DNA from: Methylobacterium gossipiicola
GTDB taxonomy: Bacteria; Pseudomonadota; Alphaproteobacteria; Rhizobiales; Beijerinckiaceae
Reading direction: 5' to 3'
DNA length: 64,000 bases
NCBI RefSeq assembly: GCF_900113485.1
Contig: NZ_FOPM01000011.1
Coordinates: forward strand, 1 to 64,000
The translations under genes were made by a program, and so were the position numbers. Each line of letters begins with the position of its first letter. The stretch's first letter is position 1. Below are positions 1 to 6,040 of this stretch, one piece after another. The notes beneath the pieces are model-generated. The model was not told the DNA's origin and searched no databases. It worked only from the letters and a program-made list of their open reading frames with translations.

Positions 1-93
1 TGGCGGGCCATCGCCACGCGCTACGAAAAGACCGCCGCCAGCTTCACCGGCGTCCTCTGCCTCGCAGCCGCCCTCGATTGGCTCAAGCGATGA
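1..93 (+). pseudogene. IS5-type transposase, C-terminal tail (enters from left edge)
   Basis: The first frame is open from base 1 and ends at TGA 91-93. It encodes 30 residues including RYEKTAASF and LAAALDWLKR, the usual C-terminal end of IS5-family (IS427-like) DDE transposases. The upstream part lies outside the window, so whether the complete transposase exists cannot be judged. The next coding remnant starts immediately after the stop codon, which suggests the element end or a recombination junction falls within a few bases of base 93. No inverted repeat could be matched because the other end is absent. Confidence 0.6.
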
Positions 94-531
94 CACGCCC
101 TAGCGGAGGCCATCGCCTATGTCCGGCGCGGCGACACCGTGGTGGTGTGGAAGCTCGATCAGCTCGGCCGCTCGATGGCGTACCTGATCGAGACGGTACG
201 ACGGCTCGAGGCCAAGTGCACCGGGTTCCGGTCCCTGACCGAGGACGTGGACACCACGACGCCGGGCGTCATGCTCGTGTTCCACCTGTTCGGGGCGCTC
301 GCCCAGTTCGAGCGCGACCTCATCCGCGAGCGGACGAGCGCCGGCTTGCGGGCAGCGGAAGCGCGCGGGCGCAAGGGAGGCCGAAAGCCCCTGGTCACGA
401 TGGACAAGCTCGTCAGAGCCCAAGCCCTTCTCGCCGGTCTCACCGTGCGCGAGGCCACCGCCCACCTGAATGTCGGCAAGACCGCCTTCTACGAGGCCTT
501 GGCCAGCGTCGGAACTACACCCTCGGCCTGA
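94..531 (+). pseudogene. Tn3-type serine resolvase (tnpR), N-terminally truncated
   Basis: The reading frame continues without a start codon from base 94 (ALAEAIAYVRRGD) and reaches TGA at 529-531; a GTG at 139 is only the first possible start. Typical serine-recombinase blocks are present: VWKLDQLGRS, the long E-helix FHLFGALAQFERDLIRERT, and a C-terminal helix-turn-helix (TVREATAHLNVGKTAFYEAL). The first 40-50 residues, which carry the catalytic serine, are missing, so the protein cannot recombine DNA. It lies 18 bp before a Tn3-type terminal repeat pointing the same way, so it is best read as the resolvase of a Tn3-family transposon whose left part was removed by the adjacent IS5-type element. 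Confidence 0.8.
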
Positions 532-549
532 GTTCGCCCTCCGTTCCTC

Positions 550-587
550 CTTAGCGTACCCAAACGTCACGTTCTTGCAGTGCCCCC
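550..587. repeat. 38-bp Tn3-family terminal inverted repeat
   Basis: Read on the minus strand from 587 to 550 the sequence starts GGGGGCACTG and ends TACGCTAAG, exactly 38 bases. A G-rich outer end, ACGCTAAG inner end and 38-bp length are the signature of Tn3-family terminal repeats. The outer end faces right; the resolvase remnant lies just inside. No second copy was noticed in the window, so the transposon is truncated. Confidence 0.6.
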
Positions 588-706
588 TACCTCCAGTTCC
601 ATCAGGCGCTCGGCCGCAAAGCCGATCATCTCGCGCAGCAAATCAGCGTCTCAGCGTCGGCGCTCTTCTCCATCAGCCCACGAAAGCTCATCATCTCGTC
701 GATCAT
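588..706 (-). pseudogene. IS256-type transposase, N-terminal fragment with frameshift
   Basis: Read leftward from ATG at 706 the sequence encodes MIDEMMSFRGLMEKSADA and, after a frame change, LLREMIGFAAERLMELEVG, the usual N-terminus of IS256 (Mutator)-family transposases. The frame is broken by a tandem 8-bp duplication (GACGCTGA twice, around 648-663). The fragment stops exactly where the Tn3-type repeat begins, so the Tn3-type transposon probably inserted into this gene. The remaining stretch to 862 shows no recognisable gene. Confidence 0.65.
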
Positions 707-862
707 CGGGGGGCTCTCGGGTTCGGGGTTGGCTGTCGCACCCCGACCCTACCCGGCAATCGCCGATGTCCCCCCTGAATCTACACCACCGCCTGGGACA
801 CGACCGACCCACGCGGGCGATGGTCAATCAATATCGCTTGGTTCACCATGTCGAACCGCCGG

Positions 863-2074
863 TCATGACCTGGGTCGCATCGACGACACCCGCGCACGGG
901 TGAGGGCGAGCAAGACTGGGCCGAGGCTGTACCGCCCTGCCCTCTTTCGCTCGACCAAGGTGCGCAGGTAGCCACCAGGGCTCTTGATGTGCTCAGCCCG
1001 CTGGAGAATCGCTGCCATCGTCGCGGCCGCAGCGTCGGGGCCCATCACGTCCTGTGCATCCCGCCAGGCGCTCGGGCTGATGCCCATCATCCCACGGACG
1101 AGGTCAGCAACGTCGGCGAGGTCGCGCCAGGACCGGATCCCGTTGCGGGCATAGTCGACGATGTCGGGGCAGGCGTTCAGCACCATGCCGAGCGGGTAGG
1201 CCGCTGCCGTTCCGCTGTCCCCAACCGGACGGCCCCTGCCCTCTCCTTCATCTCCATTCCTGGGAGCTTTTCCAGAATCAAACGCCTTTGGTTTTGAATT
1301 CTGATTGTGCCGCCCAGAATGCGCGGCACTGCCGTTCGATTTTTCCACATCCTGCCGAACCGACAGGGACTTGCTCACATTGGCAACGAGGTCCGTGAGG
1401 GCGGTACGGATCGCATTGAGGTCGGCGAGGCCGGGCGAGCGGGTCAGGCCGCCCAGGATCGCCTCGTAGCGCGCGCGATAGCCCGTCCAATCGGCAGCGA
1501 TGCCGGCTTCGACGCCCGCGAGGATGAGCTTCACGGCGTCCCGGCGCAGGATCGTCACCGCCTCACGTGCGAGATGCAGCGCCCGACGCTCGGCCTGGAT
1601 CCGATCTGCCTGCGCCTCGAACTCGGCCGCGCGCGCCACGATCGGTGTGAGGTCGAACCCGAATGCCTGCGCGACCATCCCGCCCTGCCCCTTCCGGGCG
1701 TAGCGCTTGCCGTTGGGGCTGTCACGCCGAATCACCAGCCCGGCCTCGACCAGGGCGGCCAGGTGCCGGCGCAGGGTGCTCTCGGTCATGCCGTGCGCCC
1801 GCAACGCCAGCTGCGTGTTCGACGGGAAGACGACTAGGTTGGCGCCCTCACCCGCCATCAGCGCGGTCTCGGGATGGAAGCTGAGGAGCGCGTTCAGCAC
1901 GGAGAGGGACCGGTCGGACACGCCGATCCAGTCCTTGGCCTGGGCGATGTGGCGGAAGACGGCCCACTTGTTGACCGTGGCGTCGCGGGGGCATGCGGCA
2001 GCGTTCGCCTGCGCATCGATCTGCGCAGCCGTCAGCGGACGCCGCCCAAAGGGCGTCGTGATGTGCAGGTTCAT
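863..2074 (-). CDS. repC: RepC replication initiator of a repABC replicon
   Basis: The 403-residue protein is a full-length RepC, the initiator that binds the origin of alphaproteobacterial repABC plasmids; in the family the origin lies inside repC itself. Visible are the conserved N-terminus (TTPFGRRPLT), a winged-helix DNA-binding segment near residues 85-130 (STLRRHLAALVEAGLV) and the conserved C-terminal block ILQRAEHIKSPGGYLRTL near residue 365. The gene is the last of repA-repB-repC and is separated from repB by 185 bp that hold the antisense control RNA. ATG at 2074 is chosen because the conserved N-terminus starts there. Confidence 0.95.
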   Translation of the reverse strand: MNLHITTPFGRRPLTAAQIDAQANAAACPRDATVNKWAVFRHIAQAKDWIGVSDRSLSVLNALLSFHPETALMAGEGANLVVFPSNTQLALRAHGMTESTLRRHLAALVEAGLVIRRDSPNGKRYARKGQGGMVAQAFGFDLTPIVARAAEFEAQADRIQAERRALHLAREAVTILRRDAVKLILAGVEAGIAADWTGYRARYEAILGGLTRSPGLADLNAIRTALTDLVANVSKSLSVRQDVEKSNGSAAHSGRHNQNSKPKAFDSGKAPRNGDEGEGRGRPVGDSGTAAAYPLGMVLNACPDIVDYARNGIRSWRDLADVADLVRGMMGISPSAWRDAQDVMGPDAAAATMAAILQRAEHIKSPGGYLRTLVERKRAGRYSLGPVLLALTRARVSSMRPRS

Positions 2075-2131
2075 CGTCGTTGTCGGGCACCGGGCCAGCC
2101 GAAGGCGTTCGCCAAAACGGCGTCCAGACTC

Positions 2132-2160
2132 TTGACGGGAGCTGTCGGAAGTGGGATTCT
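2132..2160 (+). promoter_or_regulatory. Promoter of the repABC antisense RNA
   Basis: TTGACG at 2132-2137 and GATTCT at 2155-2160 are separated by 17 bp, a good sigma70-like arrangement on the strand opposite to repC. Initiation is expected near 2167, which puts the start about 50 bases before a strong hairpin terminator. Confidence 0.7.
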
Positions 2161-2166
2161 CAGCTT

Positions 2167-2217
2167 GCTTAGAACGGAGAAGGGCTTCCGGGACGGAAAC
2201 GTCTTGGGGGCCTTTTT
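2167..2217 (+). ncRNA. repABC antisense counter-transcribed RNA (ctRNA, incA-alpha region)
   Basis: Between repB and repC, on the strand opposite to the rep operon, a promoter (2132-2160) is followed about 50 nt later by an intrinsic terminator (stem 2188-2207). This geometry matches the small counter-transcribed RNAs of repABC plasmids, which pair with the repC leader and limit initiator synthesis, setting copy number and incompatibility. The transcript ends were deduced from these signals, not measured. Confidence 0.75.
2188..2217 (+). terminator. Intrinsic terminator of the ctRNA
   Basis: An 8-bp stem (CCGGGACG at 2188-2195, CGTCTTGG at 2200-2207, two G-T pairs) closes a GAAA tetraloop and is followed by GGGCC and a run of five T. 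The hairpin would also form the 3' stem-loop of the antisense RNA. Confidence 0.75.
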
Positions 2218-2259
2218 CTTTTTCGGTGCGACGTCCTCTATTCGGGGTTGCGGGTCAGG

Positions 2260-3294
2260 TTACTCCTTGCGAGCACGATGCTCGGCAAGGATCTCTGCGA
2301 ACCGGCTCATGAGGTGATCCCCGAGCTCTGGTTCTAATTCCTCGTTAATCGTCAGGACGAAGCGGTTGTCGGTGCGTTCGATGCGCGCGACAGCCCGCCC
2401 TTCCCCGTCGAGCCAATTTTTCGGTTTCGCCTTGCGCTTCGCGGCCGTCTTGGCGCTGATCGCCGCCAAGACGGCCGCGAAGCGCTCGTCCGTGGACATG
2501 GCCTGAAACGCCTCGTCGCCTATCAACCGGTCGATTGCTACTCGGCCCTTGCTCTGGATTCGCTCGGCCAGATCCATCCAGCGCGGCCGCCCCGCCTTCG
2601 GCGCCGGCCCGATGGCCGCAACGATGTCCTCGGGGATGGTCCGGGCGACAGTAATGAACCGGGAGACGTTGGGCGGGTCTGTCGCCATGGCAGCGCAGAT
2701 CACCTCGCGCGGGAACGACCGCATCTCCAGCCGAAGGGCGAAGAAGGCCCGTTCGATGTAGCTGAGGTCGCGTCGGTCTAAGTTCTCCTTGCCCTGGGCC
2801 ACGACCAGTTCGTCGTCCGTGAGCGGCCGGATGACCGCGCGAACCTTGATGCCCAGCTCCGCTGCCGCCCGGACGCGGCGATGCCCGTAGGCAATCTGGT
2901 ACCGGCCCTGCGCCTCCGGATGCGGTCGCACTAGGATCGGGACCTGCTGCCCGCTACGCATGCTCTCCACGAGGCCGGCCATGGCCGGGTCCGTCGCGTC
3001 GGACACTCGATCCGCCACGAAAGAGCCGTCGATCTGCGCCGTGTCCAGCTCGGCGACAACGGAGCCAGTCTCGAGGTTGTCGGCCGACCGGGCTCGCGCC
3101 TTCAGGTCGTCGAGCGTTGCGCCCATTGCTCGAACGGCCCCGCTGCGCGCACGCGCGGGGCCGAGAACCGGGGGAGGGGCCGACGGATTGTCAGCTGACA
3201 ATGTCGGCGGGGCCGGCGCGGGCCGATTGTCAGCTGACAATCGCTCCGGCGCCTTTGCGCCGAACAGCGCGTCGAGGGAGGTCTTGCGGCTCAT
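2260..3294 (-). CDS. repB: RepB, ParB-like centromere-binding partition protein
   Basis: RepB binds parS sites and with RepA segregates the plasmid. The 344-residue protein begins MSRKTSLDALFG and has the ParB nuclease-like core (residues about 90-160: PILVRPHPE, YQIAYGHRRVRAAAELG, GKENLDRRDLSYIERA) followed by the helix-turn-helix region and the RepB C-terminal domain. The ATG at 3294 overlaps the repA stop (ATGA), so translation is probably coupled; an upstream in-frame start at 3306 is less likely. The early part encodes LSADN twice because two 16-bp palindromes lie inside the coding sequence. Confidence 0.95.
   Translation of the reverse strand: MSRKTSLDALFGAKAPERLSADNRPAPAPPTLSADNPSAPPPVLGPARARSGAVRAMGATLDDLKARARSADNLETGSVVAELDTAQIDGSFVADRVSDATDPAMAGLVESMRSGQQVPILVRPHPEAQGRYQIAYGHRRVRAAAELGIKVRAVIRPLTDDELVVAQGKENLDRRDLSYIERAFFALRLEMRSFPREVICAAMATDPPNVSRFITVARTIPEDIVAAIGPAPKAGRPRWMDLAERIQSKGRVAIDRLIGDEAFQAMSTDERFAAVLAAISAKTAAKRKAKPKNWLDGEGRAVARIERTDNRFVLTINEELEPELGDHLMSRFAEILAEHRARKE
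3187..3202. promoter_or_regulatory. parS-like centromere palindrome 1 (within repB)
   Basis: ATTGTCAGCTGACAAT is a perfect 16-bp palindrome. Apart from its outermost base pair it fits the RepABC parS pattern GTT-N4-GC-N4-AAC. It is placed inside the start of repB and encodes the residues SADN. Confidence 0.7.
3226..3241. promoter_or_regulatory. parS-like centromere palindrome 2 (within repB)
   Basis: This is an exact second copy of the 16-bp palindrome, 39 bp (start to start) from the first and in the same reading frame. Identical DNA inside a coding region otherwise rich in Ala and Pro argues for selection on the DNA site. Confidence 0.7.
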
Positions 3295-4511
3295 GCCCGG
3301 CCCCATGCGTGGCGGATCATGACCTCAATCTCGCCGTTCACCGCCTCGAGCGATTCGACCGCGCGGTCGTAGGTCGATCGGGTCATGGTCTCCCGGCCGA
3401 TCTCGTAAAGCGTCTGCTTGGACAGGCCGGCATCCGAAACCGCCGAGGATTTCAGCATCGTGGCGTTGAGCACTGCCTCGCCGAAAAGGTGACGGAGAAG
3501 GGTGACGACGCGAGTCTGCGGCGTATCCTGCGGCTCATACCGGGTGACAAGGAAGCGGACCGCGTCAAACTGGATCTCGCCACCGGCCTCGCGCACCACC
3601 GACAATAGGTCCCCCGTCATCGTTAGGAACTGGGACATCGAGGCGATGTCGAGCATCTGCGGGTGGACGGTGATGAGCAGCGACGTGGCGGCATAGAGGG
3701 CGGCAAGGGTGAGGAAGCCGAGTTGCGGCGGACAGTCGATTACGACGACATCGTAGCGGTGCTCGACGGTCTGGAGCGCTTGGCTCAGGCGCTCAAAAAA
3801 AAGCTGGTCGCGGTCGTCCCTTCGGTTAAGCGCCTTCGGCGTTTCGTGCTCGAACTCCATCAGCTCGAGGTTGGCCGGGATTAGGTCGAGACCCGTGAAG
3901 TAGGTGGGCCGGATGATCTCGTCGATCGGCCGCCGCTCGGGCCCGTACCGCAGAGCGCCGTAGAGCGTCTCGTTGGGTCCCACCTCGATTTCCGGCTGGA
4001 CCCCGTGCAGGACCGAGAGGCTGGCCTGGGGGTCGAGGTCGATCGCCAGGACCCGATAGCCACGCAGCACCAGGGATTGCGCCAGATGGGCGGCCGTGGT
4101 GGTCTTGCCGGAACCGCCCTTGAAGTTCACCACGGAGACGACCTGAAGGTGCTCCCCCTCCGTGCGCCATGGCTTATAGGCACGCCCGGTCCGAGAAATC
4201 TCAGTCATGTGCGCGCGCAGGCCGTGAATGTCGGCGAGGGTGTAGGACCGCCGGCCTGTGGGCGAGACCTCGGGGAGGGGGCCGTCGCCGGCAAGTGAGA
4301 GTTGGCGTAGGCGATTGTCAGTCACGCCGATAATCCTGGCCGCCTCCCCTGAGGTGAACCGGCGGAGCGTCTTGACGGAATCGGGGCTGAACAGGGCCTC
4401 GGACAGCGTCCGAAGCTTCTCGCGCAGGATCGAGGCATACTCGTCGATGACTTCGCCACTCGTCGCCCCGCCCACATGGATCGGTCGTTGCAGCATGGTT
4501 TGCGCGTCCAC
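3291..4511 (-). CDS. repA: RepA, ParA-like partition ATPase
   Basis: RepA is the Walker-type ATPase that moves plasmid copies apart and represses the rep operon. In 406 residues it has an N-terminal DNA-binding extension with a MerR-like helix-turn-helix (TSGEAARIIGVTDNRLRQL, residues 53-71), a deviant Walker A (KGGSGKT, 131-137), the A' block AIDLDPQAS and a Walker B-like VVVIDCPPQLG near 250. It is the first gene of the operon. A promoter lies 40-68 bp upstream. The stop overlaps the repB start. Confidence 0.96.
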   Translation of the reverse strand: MDAQTMLQRPIHVGGATSGEVIDEYASILREKLRTLSEALFSPDSVKTLRRFTSGEAARIIGVTDNRLRQLSLAGDGPLPEVSPTGRRSYTLADIHGLRAHMTEISRTGRAYKPWRTEGEHLQVVSVVNFKGGSGKTTTAAHLAQSLVLRGYRVLAIDLDPQASLSVLHGVQPEIEVGPNETLYGALRYGPERRPIDEIIRPTYFTGLDLIPANLELMEFEHETPKALNRRDDRDQLFFERLSQALQTVEHRYDVVVIDCPPQLGFLTLAALYAATSLLITVHPQMLDIASMSQFLTMTGDLLSVVREAGGEIQFDAVRFLVTRYEPQDTPQTRVVTLLRHLFGEAVLNATMLKSSAVSDAGLSKQTLYEIGRETMTRSTYDRAVESLEAVNGEIEVMIRHAWGRA

Positions 4512-4550
4512 GTTCCGAATCCTCGCTTCCGTTTTTAACGTCGATTGACG

Positions 4551-4579
4551 CTATAAACGCGAAGCTTGATCACGTGCAA
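4551..4579 (-). promoter_or_regulatory. Probable repABC promoter
   Basis: On the minus strand TTGCAC (4574-4579) and TTATAG (4551-4556) are spaced by 17 bp, a good sigma70-like match, and point into repA. Just downstream is the small inverted repeat CGTC-N4-GACG (about 4540-4550), a possible RepA operator. The remainder of 4512-4714 shows no gene. Confidence 0.65.
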
Positions 4580-4710
4580 TGATTCGGTAACGAGAGTCGA
4601 GTCCGTCGTAGGCCTGTTGCGAGCGTCTGGTCCGAATTCGGTGTGGAGGAACTGCCGCCCGATAGAGACATTTGGATCGCTCCGCAGGCGGGCGGCCACC
4701 TCGACTGCCG

Positions 4711-4726
4711 CTCATCAGCTGACAGA
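4711..4726. promoter_or_regulatory. Imperfect third parS-like site
   Basis: The ten central bases TCAGCTGACA (4715-4724) are identical to the two palindromes in repB, but the flanks do not match. It lies at the very end of the DotL-like gene upstream of repA. It may be a weak or decayed centromere site, or chance. Confidence 0.35.
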
Positions 4727-6037
4727 AGCATAGGCGTCCGTTCCCGAGTTCGTGGTTTCTGGAGCATTCGGCAGACCAATGTCCAAGATGAACGGACAAT
4801 CTTTGACGGTGGACACGAACTTGCCTCTGAGAGGGACGATTCCTCCTTTAGCCTTCCGGCTATGGATCCGCAGGGCTCCGCCCTTCCGAATCGCCTTCCG
4901 GACGTGATGCGCGGGTCTCGCCGAATGGGCGAGCGACCCGATTGCCCCCGCCTTCGCCGCAGCCTCGCGAAAGCGCTGCGCGGAGACGCCCGAGAGCACG
5001 TCGGGGTAGACGATATGCACGAGGGTGTGCGCGGCCTGGCCGGGCGCCATGGAGGCCAGGGCCTCGGTGCAGCGCGCGATGACCAAAGCGGTGGTGAGGG
5101 GCGAGGACGGCCGAATGCACACCAGACCGCCTGCGAGGAGGGCCTTTTTCAGATCGAGACCGCTCGTCAACGACATGCTGGTCAGGGCCGCGAGTTCACC
5201 GGCGTGAGCGACGAGGGCCTTTCGTCCGGTCTCGCGCTGATCCTTCGGGATCTCCTTGAGCGGTTTGAGCACCGCACGGAAGGCGGCGCCGTCGGCCAAA
5301 GACGCCGTGTCGGCGCTGACGTTCTTGCGGGCGATTTCGTACTCGCCGGAGAGGAGGCGCTTGAAGGCGGTTTCGTCGGTCAAGGCCTGATAGAGATCGA
5401 GGGAACTCTTCCGATACCGGCTGGCCAACATGTCGATGATCGGCAGCAGCGCCCGGTTCACGGCGCTGGCTTCGGGTCCGAGGCGCAGGTCGGCGATCGC
5501 GTCGGCCAGGGTAGCGGTGGTGATCAGCAAGGGCGGCCGGGGCGCCTGCTGGAAGTCGATCGCCCTAATCTCTCCGTCCCGCCCGAACGGCCGGGCCACC
5601 TCGGCCAGTTGGTCGGTCATCATGTCCGCGTCGGCGCTCTGGACGATGATGGCGCCCATCCGGTTGAGGCAAGCGCCGAACACGAGGTTGGCCGCGATCT
5701 CGGTGTGCCAGGCAGGACCTTCGCTGAAGACGCTCAGCCCCTGCACCAGGTCCTCGCGCCGTAGCCAGACTTGCCCGGTGGCGGCAAGACCGACGGGCCA
5801 GGTGGCATCGCCGCGCCGCCGCGTGGTCGCATCGCGATAGCCACGCCTCCCGAGATGGAGCGGAATGCGCGCCGGCGCGCGCCACGTACGCCAGCCGTAA
5901 GTGAAGTGGCGCAGGTAGCGATAGCCCGCGTAAGCCAGGATCATCTCCGGGACGAAGGGGAGCGCCAGGGCCGAGAAGGAAAGGGTGGCCGCGATCCCGA
6001 ATTGCGTGGCGACCGCCTTGGGCGAAACGTCGTCCAT
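4715..6037 (-). CDS. DotL/TrbC-like coupling protein with lost ATP-binding motif
   Basis: The 440-residue protein has an N-terminal membrane segment (about 15-40), the arginine-rich link seen in DotL/TrbC coupling proteins, and a block (residues 90-155) that follows the DotL nucleotide-binding region step by step: GQVWLRREDLVQGLSVF, then a position where DotL has GTTGAGKTE, then LVFGACLNRMGAIIVQ and EVARPFGRDGEIRAIDF. Where the Walker A motif should be, the sequence reads EGPAWHTE (106-113), so the lysine needed to bind ATP is gone. At 440 residues it is also much shorter than DotL (near 780). It starts 3 bp after dotA and is the last gene before repABC. Assignment rests on my alignment by eye; a different family is possible. 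Confidence 0.5.
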   Translation of the reverse strand: MDDVSPKAVATQFGIAATLSFSALALPFVPEMILAYAGYRYLRHFTYGWRTWRAPARIPLHLGRRGYRDATTRRRGDATWPVGLAATGQVWLRREDLVQGLSVFSEGPAWHTEIAANLVFGACLNRMGAIIVQSADADMMTDQLAEVARPFGRDGEIRAIDFQQAPRPPLLITTATLADAIADLRLGPEASAVNRALLPIIDMLASRYRKSSLDLYQALTDETAFKRLLSGEYEIARKNVSADTASLADGAAFRAVLKPLKEIPKDQRETGRKALVAHAGELAALTSMSLTSGLDLKKALLAGGLVCIRPSSPLTTALVIARCTEALASMAPGQAAHTLVHIVYPDVLSGVSAQRFREAAAKAGAIGSLAHSARPAHHVRKAIRKGGALRIHSRKAKGGIVPLRGKFVSTVKDCPFILDIGLPNAPETTNSGTDAYASVS

Positions 6038-6040
6038 CGA

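Noticed and set aside
863..2074. Origin of replication
   Set aside because: In repABC plasmids the origin is usually inside repC, but I could not define an AT-rich or repeated block sharply enough to list it.
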